DNA of 64,000 bases, from assembly GCF_022809715.1 (NCBI RefSeq), contig NZ_CP094461.1:558001-622000 (forward strand). The letters are read 5' to 3'. Positions within the stretch are counted from its first letter, which is position 1; every line of letters begins with the position of its first letter. A program made the position numbers and the translations under genes. The notes under the pieces are model-generated. The model was not told the origin of the DNA. It did no database searches and saw nothing but the letters and a program-made list of their open reading frames with translations. Below are positions 47,626-55,948 of the stretch, piece by piece. The stretch is from Burkholderia pyrrocinia (lineage in GTDB: Bacteria; Pseudomonadota; Gammaproteobacteria; Burkholderiales; Burkholderiaceae).

Positions 47626-48549
47626 ATGGATTTGCTTGCGGCCATGCGAATATTCGTGCGGGTTGTCGAGCGTGGCAATTTGTCGAGGGCCGCGAAAGAT
47701 CTCGGCCTGGGCCAACCTACCGTTAGCGACCGCGTCGATCGGCTCGAACGGTTTCTCGGCGTCAAATTGCTGCTTCGGAACACGCGTGCGGTGTCGTGCA
47801 CCGATGAAGGCATTCTGTTCTATCAGCGAAGCAAGATCGTGCTCGACGCGGCCGACGAGGCACGGGCCGTCGTCACGCTCGGCAACAAGATCGTGCGTGG
47901 GCGCATTCGCATTGCCGCGCCACATGGGTTGGGCGAAGTCGTGCTGCCGGAAATACTCACGGTAATCCGCGAACATAATCCGCAGCTCTATATCGATCTC
48001 GTCCTGAATGACGAAATCACCGACCCCGTCACCGAGGGCGTCGATATTTCATTGCGGCTCGGCCAGATCGGCGATGGCAATTTCGTCGCGCGTCGATTGG
48101 GTTATGTACGACGCGTACTGGTCGCGTCGCCGCTTTATATCGAAAAGCACGGGCTGCCGGAGGAACCGACCGACATCGTCGGGCACCCATTCATTCGCGT
48201 CACGGGGCTCTTCAACGACGGCCAGCTTCGCCTGATGTGCCCGTCTAAATCGGTGCGGCCGACGCCGATCAACGTCGTCATCAGCACCAGCCACTGGCGG
48301 CCGGTCTACGAGCTACTGCTGAACGGCGCGGGTATCGGCGTCCTTCAGGAACACGTCTGCATCGACGCCCTGGAATCCGGCCGGCTCGTCAGGCTGCTGC
48401 CGGATTACACGGTACCGGGATTCGACCTGCATGCGCTGCTGCCGGTCACGCGGCCCGTCCCTTCGAAGACACAGGTCGTCGTGAAGATCATCGAGGAGTA
48501 TCTGCCGAAGGCGATGGCGCGGGCTGCGGACGGCGCGCTCGACATATAG
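47626..48549 (+). CDS. LysR-family transcriptional regulator
   Basis: 307 residues. The winged helix-turn-helix is AMRIFVRVVERGNLSRAAKD, LGLGQPTVSDRVDRLERFLG, VKLLLRNTRAVSCTDEG. The ligand domain begins RGRIRIAAPHGLGEVVLPEI, typical of the CrgA/DhcR-like group. It is not divergent from any gene in the window (the esterase upstream reads in the same direction, the MFS gene converges), so its target is unclear; the facing MFS gene is one candidate. Confidence 0.92.
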   Translation: MDLLAAMRIFVRVVERGNLSRAAKDLGLGQPTVSDRVDRLERFLGVKLLLRNTRAVSCTDEGILFYQRSKIVLDAADEARAVVTLGNKIVRGRIRIAAPHGLGEVVLPEILTVIREHNPQLYIDLVLNDEITDPVTEGVDISLRLGQIGDGNFVARRLGYVRRVLVASPLYIEKHGLPEEPTDIVGHPFIRVTGLFNDGQLRLMCPSKSVRPTPINVVISTSHWRPVYELLLNGAGIGVLQEHVCIDALESGRLVRLLPDYTVPGFDLHALLPVTRPVPSKTQVVVKIIEEYLPKAMARAADGALDI

Positions 48550-48748
48550 CGCGCCGCGCCGGATCGATCGGCAGCGCATCGCGCGCGGCCGGCAGGCGGC
48601 GGCACCGACCGCGATTCCGCCGGGCGGATGCCGCAGCAAGGACGGTCAGGTTAGCTGACGGCATCGAACGGAGCGAGAGTCGATGAAGCCGATGCCGGAT
48701 GCGCGCCCGAGACGGTGACGATCGACAAAACACATCCTCATCCGTGCA

Positions 48749-50068
48749 TCAACGTTCGCATATTTCACTTTTCCCGCGCCCGGAAACGGGAGCGGGTCGG
48801 GTGGCCGCAAGCAGCGCGGCGCCGATGGCCATGATGGCCACCATCAACAGCAGGCACGCGCGGAAACTCCCGGTCGACGTCCGCAGCCAGCCGATCGCCG
48901 CCGGGCTGAAAAAGCCGCCCAACACGCCGATCGTATTGATCAGCGCGATGCCGCCCGCGGCGGCGGGTCCTTTCAGATAGGCGGATGGAATGGTCCAGAA
49001 TACCGTGTAGGCCATCCACATCGCGGTCGTCGCAATCGTGATGCAAATCAGCGAAACATCGAGCCTGTCGCTCGACAAGGCAGTAGCGGCGAGCGAAATC
49101 GCGCTGACCAGCGCCGGAATCGCGCTGTGCCAGCGCCGCTCGTTGCGGCGATCGGAACTACGGCCGGCGACGATCATGCCGATGGTCGCGGCAACGAACG
49201 GAATCGACGAATAGAGGCCGATCTTCATCGGATCGGTGACGCCGCCGGCCGCCAGCAGGCCGGGCAGCCAGAAATTGATCAGGTAGATGCCGCAAATGAC
49301 GCAGAAATAGGCGGCGCTCATCAAATAGACGTACGGGTCCTTCACGACTTCGGCGAAACCGTGCCGCTTCGCATGTTGAGGCTTCGCGGCCATGTCGACG
49401 AGTTCCTGCCGCTCCTCGGGTGACAGCCACGATGCCGTCTCGGGGCGATCGGCAAGCAGCACGCGGGCCATGATGCCGAGCGCGACGCACGGCAGCCCTT
49501 CGATCAGGTACATCCACTGCCAGCCGGACAGGCCGCCCAAGCCTGCGAAGGTCGTCATGATCCACATCGACAGCGGGCCGCCGAGCACGCCCGCAAGGGG
49601 GCCGCCGATCATCACTGCGGCGATGGCTTTCGCACGGCGGGATTCGGGATACCAGCAGGTCAGATAGAAGAGGATGCCCGGCGTGAATCCGGCCTCGAAG
49701 ACGCCCAGGAGAAAGCGCAGCACATAGAACGTCGTCGCATCGCGCGTCGCGACCATGGCTGCGGACGTCAGGCCCCACAGCACCAGGATCCTGCTGATGG
49801 CCTTGCGTGCGCCGGTTTTCGGCAGCAGCAGGTTGGACGGCACCTCGAAGAGCGCGTATCCGATGAAGAATATGCCGGCGGCCAGCCCGTATTGCGCATC
49901 GGTCAAGCCGATGTCGGACTGCATGTGCAGCCGGGCGAAACCAACATTGAGCCGGTCAAGGCATGCAAACAAATAACAGATGAGCAGAAAGGAAAGCAGG
50001 CGGCGGTCGAGCCGGCGATACAGCGCCGACGTGCGATCGCCATTCTGGAGCGAGACGACAGTGGACAT
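48749..50068 (-). CDS. MFS transporter, anion:cation symporter (ACS) family
   Basis: 439 residues with about 12 transmembrane helices. The first helix ends in the ACS signature CLDRLNVGFARLHMQSDIGL; YALFEVPSNLLLPKTGARKA and GFTPGILFYLTCWYPESRRA are also diagnostic for tartrate/phthalate/glucarate-type carriers. It probably imports an organic acid. Start at 50068 begins MSTVVSLQNGDRTSAL; the frame is open for about 50 codons upstream but that part is not typical. It lies 400 bp after the KamA operon's last gene on the same strand and beyond that operon's terminator-like hairpin. Confidence 0.92.
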   Translation of the reverse strand: MSTVVSLQNGDRTSALYRRLDRRLLSFLLICYLFACLDRLNVGFARLHMQSDIGLTDAQYGLAAGIFFIGYALFEVPSNLLLPKTGARKAISRILVLWGLTSAAMVATRDATTFYVLRFLLGVFEAGFTPGILFYLTCWYPESRRAKAIAAVMIGGPLAGVLGGPLSMWIMTTFAGLGGLSGWQWMYLIEGLPCVALGIMARVLLADRPETASWLSPEERQELVDMAAKPQHAKRHGFAEVVKDPYVYLMSAAYFCVICGIYLINFWLPGLLAAGGVTDPMKIGLYSSIPFVAATIGMIVAGRSSDRRNERRWHSAIPALVSAISLAATALSSDRLDVSLICITIATTAMWMAYTVFWTIPSAYLKGPAAAGGIALINTIGVLGGFFSPAAIGWLRTSTGSFRACLLLMVAIMAIGAALLAATRPAPVSGRGKSEICER

Positions 50069-50426
50069 GCCGGTCCATATGAACGCATCCCGTTTGCAGC
50101 AGTTTTCATGTGTGTCGACAGGCAGGACGGGTTGCAGCGCTCCATATCGCCCGTTGTTCTCCTGGCGCAGGCATTCAGGTTTGGCGAACCCCGGTCCTGC
50201 CAGGCTTGTCATCACACTCGATTACTGTGCAACCTTTCGACGTTCACCCTGTATTGAACGTTGATCTTCTCGCTCGCGTGTGCCGTTCTGGCCGGTTTCA
50301 CGCTAACGTAGCCTTTTCGGTACAACCTGTCGTGAGCCGGACGCCTTCGCACGAGTCAACACCGCTCGCGCGCCGTGCATCCGGTTTTCGATAGCGGCAA
50401 TCCGCTCTCCCCGGCCGACCGTGGCG
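50069..50426. other. Intergenic region between the KamA operon hairpin and the MFS gene
   Basis: Contains no convincing gene. It must hold the MFS promoter if that gene is transcribed separately; no clear -35/-10 pair was identified. Confidence 0.4.
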
Positions 50427-50453
50427 CTGCGCCCGGCATCGGACCGGGCGCAG
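50427..50453 (-). terminator. Perfect 10-bp hairpin closing the KamA operon
   Basis: CTGCGCCCGG (50427-50436) and CCGGGCGCAG (50444-50453) are exact reverse complements around a 7-base loop. On the minus strand it starts 15 bases after the thioesterase stop. It lacks a T-run but its position argues that the operon ends here. Confidence 0.6.
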
Positions 50454-50468
50454 TGGGGGCGCGGTTTG

Positions 50469-50906
50469 TCAGGCGACTTCGGACAATTCGGGCGCCTCCT
50501 CCTCCTGGTATTGCCTGACGCGCGCGCGGAACGTGTCCGAAAGCGGCACCGTCGATTCCGTCACGTAGTCGTAAGCGACGTGCGTCGACGCGCCTCGCGC
50601 GATCACGGTGTCGGCGTCGTTCGCGAGCGTGATCAGGTATTCGAGGTCGAAGCTCTTCGTGCCGAGACGCGTGATTCGCGCGCTCAATTCGAGCGATTCC
50701 CCCCATTTCGCGGAACGGACGTATTCGCACGACGTCTTCAGCATGATCTGCGGAATGCCCTGATCGAGCGGCACCTCCAGCAGTTCATGCGCGTAAGCCA
50801 TGTATGCATTCAGCATGTACACGTAATACATCGTCGCGCTGACGTGGCCGGCGGGATCCTGGTCGCGATACGTGACGTCGAATTTCTGTGTGAAGGCTCG
50901 GGTCAT
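50469..50906 (-). CDS. Hotdog-fold acyl-CoA thioesterase (YbgC/FadM-like)
   Basis: 145 residues. The hotdog active-site helix starts with TYRDQDPAGHVSATMYYVYM, matching the 'D-x-D-x-x-GH-x5-Y' pattern of 4-hydroxybenzoyl-CoA/YbgC thioesterases. The later strand ESLELSARITRLGTKSFDLE is also typical. It would release a free acid from a CoA ester. It is the last gene of the KamA-led operon, 136 bp after the decarboxylase-family gene, and is followed by a perfect hairpin. Confidence 0.9.
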   Translation of the reverse strand: MTRAFTQKFDVTYRDQDPAGHVSATMYYVYMLNAYMAYAHELLEVPLDQGIPQIMLKTSCEYVRSAKWGESLELSARITRLGTKSFDLEYLITLANDADTVIARGASTHVAYDYVTESTVPLSDTFRARVRQYQEEEAPELSEVA

Positions 50907-51042
50907 CTTGGCACCTGTGGGTTGAGGTTGTGCCCGCCGGACTGCCCGGCGGGTCGGGTCAAGCAAACGTTGAATGCCCGATGGCATCCGCGCATCGCGC
51001 GAAAGCTTGCGGCGCGATGCCGGACGGGCCGGGGCATGCGCG

Positions 51043-51864
51043 TTACGACAGCACGCACTGGTCGAGGTAGGGTTTCCCGCCATGCGCGTGCACGATCGAG
51101 CCGCCGCGCATCTCGACGATCGGCAACTCGGCGAGGGCATTGACGACGTGCGCCATCGTCGGCAGGTCCGACCAGCTCGCGACGTTGAAGCGCACGCGCG
51201 CATCTCCGACGTGCCGCCTGTCGATCGTGACGTACGGGTCGTGAACCGGCGTCAGCGTGACCTGGCACAGCTCGGTCTCGCCCCAGTCGCCGGTGCGCGG
51301 CGTGTACTTCAGCATCAAGGTGCCGTCGGACCGGGCCGGCGGCGTGTCGGCGACCGGCTCCCGCAATCCCGTCACGCCGAGTTCGAGAAAGCGAAAGCCC
51401 ATCCAGCTCGCTTCGCAATGCTGTTCGCCGTTGAACTGCCGCGGCGCCGCGACGTCGGCATAGAGCTTCGGATGACCGATCTCGTCGCGGCCGGTGATGA
51501 TCGGATCCGCAAGGTTTTCCCATACCGCCGCGAGAAACTTTCCGGCGGCGCGGTCGCGCGTCCCCGCAAAGATCGCGGGCCAGCTCACGTGAACCATCGT
51601 GTAGCCGCGTCCGGCGAGCCAGTCGATGCCGGTCAGGTAATGGAACTCGACGGTCACGACGGGCTCGCCGGCGAGCGTGAAACGTTCCGGAAGATGCCGT
51701 TCCAGCCGGGCGGCGTCGGTGAGGAACGACGCGGATACCGTCATGCGCGTCGGATTGCGGTGCGGGTCGACTGCGAGCGCGTTCGGCACCTGCCGGGGGC
51801 CCGGTGCCGGTCCGAAGTGAGTGGGCATTCGATAGATGCGCCCCTTCTCGAACGTGTAAGCCAA
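51043..51864 (-). CDS. Acetoacetate-decarboxylase-family protein
   Basis: 273 residues from a TTG at 51864, which is preceded at 7 bases by a perfect AAGGAGG; no ATG in frame is as well placed (the next, MPTHFGPAPG, lacks a ribosome-binding site). The family core is TGRDEIGHPKLYADVA, where the lysine after proline is the Schiff-base residue in true decarboxylases, and VEFHYLTGIDWLAGRGYTM. Many members are not acetoacetate decarboxylases but act on other beta-keto acids or as aldolase-dehydratases. Fifth enzyme in the KamA operon after cupin and GST. Confidence 0.87.
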   Translation of the reverse strand: MAYTFEKGRIYRMPTHFGPAPGPRQVPNALAVDPHRNPTRMTVSASFLTDAARLERHLPERFTLAGEPVVTVEFHYLTGIDWLAGRGYTMVHVSWPAIFAGTRDRAAGKFLAAVWENLADPIITGRDEIGHPKLYADVAAPRQFNGEQHCEASWMGFRFLELGVTGLREPVADTPPARSDGTLMLKYTPRTGDWGETELCQVTLTPVHDPYVTIDRRHVGDARVRFNVASWSDLPTMAHVVNALAELPIVEMRGGSIVHAHGGKPYLDQCVLS

Positions 51865-51925
51865 CGAACACCTCCTTCGTCTGTACGCGGGCCGGCCGCC
51901 GTGTGCGGCCGGCCCGCGCGTCGTT

Positions 51926-52444
51926 TTACCGATGGGATGCCAGACCCGCGCCGGCATAGATGATTTGCAGCTCCCCCTGGATTTCGCGCATGAGATTGCC
52001 CGAACTCGCGTTCTGCGGAAGGTTCTGCAGGCGGAACAGCACGAACGGCTCGGTGCCCGACGGGTTGCCGATGGCGTGATAGCCCCAGGCGGGCACGAAC
52101 ACCGTGTCGCCCGGCACGAGTCGCTCGCACGTCTGGTCTTCGCCGAACGCCATTTCTCCGGAGCCCGAATGAACGATGTACAGATGCCAGAATGAATGGC
52201 GATGCCGCTCCGTCATCTCGCCGGGCTTCAGTACCTGGATGACGAGTGACAGATCGGGGGCGACTGTCCCGTGCTCATCGACTCTGCCGCCTGACAGCGC
52301 AAGCGTGCCCTGCGGGTTGTGCGGGCGGCTGCGCGTCATTGACTCGATCGACTCCCACTTCCAGACCACAGGGTCGGCCGGGGGTTTCGACGTCAGTTCG
52401 AGATATTCCGAAAACGAGAGAATGTCGCCTTCGATCGTCTGCAT
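51926..52444 (-). CDS. Cupin-domain protein (gentisate-dioxygenase-like single cupin)
   Basis: 172 residues, one cupin barrel. Motif 1 is KPGEMTERHRHSFWHLYIVH followed by SGSGEMAFGED; motif 2 is VPGDTVFVPAWGYHAIGNPS. The histidines (H-x-H in motif 1, H in motif 2) can bind a metal. Sequence style resembles half of a gentisate-type bicupin, so ring or diketone cleavage is possible, but a single-cupin sensor or isomerase is equally possible. The start is 2 bp after the GST gene stop; the ribosome-binding site AAGGAG lies within that gene's end. Confidence 0.85.
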   Translation of the reverse strand: MQTIEGDILSFSEYLELTSKPPADPVVWKWESIESMTRSRPHNPQGTLALSGGRVDEHGTVAPDLSLVIQVLKPGEMTERHRHSFWHLYIVHSGSGEMAFGEDQTCERLVPGDTVFVPAWGYHAIGNPSGTEPFVLFRLQNLPQNASSGNLMREIQGELQIIYAGAGLASHR

Positions 52445-52446
52445 GG

Positions 52447-53103
52447 TTACTCCTTGTTGTACGCAGGGTGGGATGAACAGGTATCCGGATGGGCATCGCG
52501 GAACGCCGCGAGCTGCATGCATGCGTCATGAATGCGCGATACGGTCGGATACGGCGCGATATCGATGTTGACGTTGCGGGCCGAGACGATTTGCGGCACC
52601 AGCGCGAGGTCCGCGAGCGACGGGCGATCGCCGTGACAGAACCGGCCTGTCTCGGCGCTGCCGGCGAGCATCGTCTCGAGCGCGCCCAGGCTCGTGGTGA
52701 TCCAGTGCTGCTTCCAGCGGAGCACCACGCCGTCGTCGCAGCCGGTCGCCTCTTTCAGGTATTGGGCGACACGCATGGCCGTGATCGGGTGGGTGTCCGC
52801 CGCGACCGTCTGGAACAGCGCGCGCACGCGCGCGCGTTCCTGCGTGCCGGCAGGCAGCAGCGGCGGGTCCGGATATTCGTCGTCGAGATACTCGACGATC
52901 GCCGACGACTGGGTCAGCACGCGGTCGCCGATCCGCAGCGCGGGCAGCAGGCCTTGCGGATTGATCGACAGATACGGATCGGCGCGGTGGGCGCGCGCAT
53001 CGAGATCCTGAACGACCGTCGTGTAGGCGACGCCCTTCAGATTGAGCGCGATACGCACGCGGAACGATGCCGACGAGCGGTGGAAATCGTGCAGGGTCAG
53101 CAT
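52447..53103 (-). CDS. maiA: Maleylacetoacetate isomerase-like glutathione S-transferase
   Basis: 218 residues of the zeta-class GST type. The thioredoxin-like N-terminus begins MLTLHDFHRSSASFRVRIAL with the Ser-Ser glutathione site, followed by SINPQGLLPALRIGDRVLTQ and SSAIVEYLDDEYPDPPLLP. The C-terminal helix bundle includes RPSLADLALVPQI. Zeta GSTs isomerise a cis double bond of maleylacetoacetate or maleylpyruvate. Next to a cupin this could form a ring-cleavage/isomerisation pair, but no fumarylpyruvase-type hydrolase is in the operon. Starts 2 bp after the preceding stop. Confidence 0.87.
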   Translation of the reverse strand: MLTLHDFHRSSASFRVRIALNLKGVAYTTVVQDLDARAHRADPYLSINPQGLLPALRIGDRVLTQSSAIVEYLDDEYPDPPLLPAGTQERARVRALFQTVAADTHPITAMRVAQYLKEATGCDDGVVLRWKQHWITTSLGALETMLAGSAETGRFCHGDRPSLADLALVPQIVSARNVNIDIAPYPTVSRIHDACMQLAAFRDAHPDTCSSHPAYNKE

Positions 53104-53105
53104 GT

Positions 53106-55043
53106 TCAGTTACCCTCCAGCGCTGCTGTCAACGCGGCTTCGGGCGCGGCTGCGAGCGAATCGCGCGCCGCAGTGGTGTCGTCGCCCGGCACGCCGATGC
53201 GGGCCGGGCCGGTGGCCTGTTCGGCCGCGATCATGTCGAGCAGTTCGAGCACGCAGCGCTCGGCGTCGCGCGTCTGCCGCGACGCGATGCCCGGACGCGG
53301 CAGCGCATGCGTGTAGAAGTGCGCGCCTTCGATGGGAAAGCCGATGGCCCAGAGGCGCGACTGCGCTTCGCCGTCGCGGCCGAGCGGATGCATACCCGTA
53401 TCGACGTCGAGTCCGCCCGGGTGGTAGTCGCCGTTCCGGTACGGGCGGACGATGCCGCGGCCGAGCAGTGCGGTCGAGAGCGGCGAACCGTCGGTGGCCG
53501 GCGAATACGGATCGAGCCGTGCGACGACGAGCACGTCCGCGTAGCGGCGCTCCACCCGCTCGCCGTATTGCGCCTCGATGCGGAAATGCGCGCACGTCTC
53601 GTCGGCGACAAGCCGCGCGCCGGGGCCGCCGGCGATGTCGAGCAAGCCGGCGCGATGCAGCGCGAGGTGCTCGCGATTGCGCCGCAGCGGCGGGCCGAAC
53701 GACACGCGGTTGGTGATGGCGTTGAATTCGTCGACGAAGTAGCGATGCGAATCGGGCGTCAGTCCGCCGTATTCGACGGCCGCGCGCAACGCTTCGCGCG
53801 TATCGCGCAGCACGTCGGTCGCCGCCTTGACCGGGCTCGTCAGGTTGCCGAGCAGCGCGTGATGCAGGTCGTCGCGCATGAGCGCGAAAAAGAACGTGCG
53901 GAACGCGTCGAAGGATTCGAACGTCCTGCCCTCGAGCGGCCACAGAATCTGGCCGATCGCGTGCAGCTCATCCGGGCGCGGCTCGAACCCGTCGGCATCG
54001 ACGTTGCCGCCTTGCAGCGCGAGCCTGTACGCGTAAGCCATTTCCTTGATAATCAGCGGCAGCACGTCAACGCGGAAATCGATCCGGCTGTTGCCCGTCG
54101 TGTCCAGCGCGGCCGCACGCAATGCCGCCACCGCGTCCGGCGTGAAAAAGCGCGGGCGATGGCGCCCCGTCAGCCCCTTCTGGTTGATCCCGCGCGCGGC
54201 GAACGGCAGGCAGTTGCGGGAGAACAGCAGGATCTGCGGTTCGAGCCCGGACTTCTGGTATTCGAGTTCGCCGTCGCGTTCGACGTAGCGTCCGCCACGG
54301 CCGATCGTCAACGCAGACACGACATCGTGTGCGGTCAGGCCGAACCCCTGTATGGCGACGGTCGCGGTGGGGGCGATATCGTTCAGCGTCTCGATCGGGT
54401 ATGGCGACGGCACGTATGCGAGCTGCGCGTTGTTGGCCTGATGCCGCTCCGCGAACTGCGCGAGGCGCTGGTCGCTCTCGGTGGGCCGGCGCGTGCCGTG
54501 GCCCGTCGTCAGGAACACATAGTGCGCAAAGGCCGGCGCACTGTCGTCGACATGCAGTTCGTAGCCGCGCTTGGCCGGCACGAGATCGACCACGCGGGCG
54601 CGGCGATGCGTCACCGCGACGCTGCGCGGCAGCGCGGCGACGATCCGTGCATAAACCCAGGACAGGTATTCGCCGAGCAGGCTGCGCGGCAGATGGTCGG
54701 CATCGTCGAGCGGGCGGCCCGCATCGACCGACGTCTTCCGGAACGCGCCGTCGACGTAGCGATATCCGCTGTCATGCGCCCATTCGACGAGCGACGGCGC
54801 GCCGTGCCGGCCCAGCTCGCTCGACGGCGCGAACATCGTCACTTGCGACGCGACGGTGTTGATCATCAAGTGATCCGGCTGGCGCGACGGATGAGCGCCC
54901 TGCCCGCATTCGCCGGCGTCGAACACCGTGATGTCCAGCGCGACGCCGGCCGGAATATTGCGCGCGTGCTCGACGAGGCGCTCGAGCACGGTGACGCCGC
55001 GCGGCCCCAAGCCAATGATCGCAATCGAAATCGTGTTCGTCAT
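53106..55043 (-). CDS. FAD/NAD(P)-binding protein (NAD_binding_9 family)
   Basis: 645 residues. N-terminal dinucleotide site IAIIGLGPRGVTVLERLVEH and the conserved SRQPDHLMINTVASQVTMFA; a second Rossmann-like region has VAIQGFGLTAHDVVSALTIG. FEPRPDELHAIGQILWPLEG and FDAFRTFFFALMRDDLHHAL follow. These belong to a large FAD-NAD(P)-binding family (PF13454) whose members include amino-acid or amine N-/C-oxygenases but most are uncharacterised. ATG overlaps the stop of the metallo-hydrolase gene by 4 bases. It is the largest protein of the operon and a likely redox step. Confidence 0.87.
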   Translation of the reverse strand: MTNTISIAIIGLGPRGVTVLERLVEHARNIPAGVALDITVFDAGECGQGAHPSRQPDHLMINTVASQVTMFAPSSELGRHGAPSLVEWAHDSGYRYVDGAFRKTSVDAGRPLDDADHLPRSLLGEYLSWVYARIVAALPRSVAVTHRRARVVDLVPAKRGYELHVDDSAPAFAHYVFLTTGHGTRRPTESDQRLAQFAERHQANNAQLAYVPSPYPIETLNDIAPTATVAIQGFGLTAHDVVSALTIGRGGRYVERDGELEYQKSGLEPQILLFSRNCLPFAARGINQKGLTGRHRPRFFTPDAVAALRAAALDTTGNSRIDFRVDVLPLIIKEMAYAYRLALQGGNVDADGFEPRPDELHAIGQILWPLEGRTFESFDAFRTFFFALMRDDLHHALLGNLTSPVKAATDVLRDTREALRAAVEYGGLTPDSHRYFVDEFNAITNRVSFGPPLRRNREHLALHRAGLLDIAGGPGARLVADETCAHFRIEAQYGERVERRYADVLVVARLDPYSPATDGSPLSTALLGRGIVRPYRNGDYHPGGLDVDTGMHPLGRDGEAQSRLWAIGFPIEGAHFYTHALPRPGIASRQTRDAERCVLELLDMIAAEQATGPARIGVPGDDTTAARDSLAAAPEAALTAALEGN

Positions 55044-55948
55044 TGCGTTTCTCCCGTTTCGAGTTGAACGTCGGCCGATGCTGTCGCCGGGTTCGATACC
55101 GCCGCGCGCGACGCATCGGCGGCGAGGTGCGCGTCGCTCAAGGGCGGCGCGTGCAGCGCCACGATGTCCGGATGCCCGTTCCAGCGCGGGAAGCGCTGGC
55201 GCACCGCCGGATCGTGGCCGGGAATGATGTGGTCGGGGCCGTCCGCCAGCGCTTCGATCACCGCATGCCCGTCGAGCATGCGCGCGACGTTGAAGACGAT
55301 CGGGAACGGGCGCTTCGAGCGGATGTGGTCCCAGTAGTGCGCGGCGTCGCTGGCCAGCACGACATGGCCTCGCGCCGTGCGCACCCGCACCACCTGCAGG
55401 CCGGCCGTGTGGCCGCCGATCAGGTGCGTGTGGATGCCGGCTGCCACCTCGTGATCGCCGTCGGCGAATCGCACGCGGCCCGCGTGCAGCCGTTCGATCG
55501 CCGCGCACACGTCATGCGCCTCGAACGGCTTGCGAATCGCTTCGTGACACATGCAGCGCCCGGTGCAGTACGCCATCTCCGCATCCTGGATATGCAGCGT
55601 CGCCCCGGGAAACTCGCGGATGTTCCCCGCGTGGTCGTAGTGCATGTGCGTGATGATCACGTCGTCCACGTCTGCCGCGTCGATGCCGAGCTCGCCCAGC
55701 AGCGCCACCGGCGAATGCAGATAGCGGCGCTTGCGCCGGGCGGCCGTCGGCGCGTCGAACCCTGTGTCGACCAGCACCGTGCGGCCCATGCCGCGAATCA
55801 CCCACACATAGAAGTCGAGCGGCATGGAGATGTCGTCGTGCGGATCGTCGCCGAGATAGTTCTCGCCGCTGCGCCGATCGTCGTGCGTCGCGTAACGCAG
55901 CGCAAAGACTTCGTACTCCGCGCTTTCCTGATCGAGAAGGCCGCTCAT
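55040..55948 (-). CDS. Metallo-beta-lactamase-fold hydrolase (lactonase-like)
   Basis: 302 residues. The di-zinc motif VIITHMHYDHAGN (H-x-H-x-D-H) is intact; further metal ligands are in THLIGGHTAG and VLASDAAHYWDH, and HIIPGHDPAVR supplies the last histidine. The arrangement and length match the AHL-lactonase-like branch of the family, which opens lactone rings. Activity on quorum-sensing lactones is possible but the operon context suggests a pathway lactone. It overlaps its neighbours by 4 bases on both sides, so it is tightly coupled to the radical SAM and the FAD genes. Confidence 0.9.
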   Translation of the reverse strand: MSGLLDQESAEYEVFALRYATHDDRRSGENYLGDDPHDDISMPLDFYVWVIRGMGRTVLVDTGFDAPTAARRKRRYLHSPVALLGELGIDAADVDDVIITHMHYDHAGNIREFPGATLHIQDAEMAYCTGRCMCHEAIRKPFEAHDVCAAIERLHAGRVRFADGDHEVAAGIHTHLIGGHTAGLQVVRVRTARGHVVLASDAAHYWDHIRSKRPFPIVFNVARMLDGHAVIEALADGPDHIIPGHDPAVRQRFPRWNGHPDIVALHAPPLSDAHLAADASRAAVSNPATASADVQLETGETQ

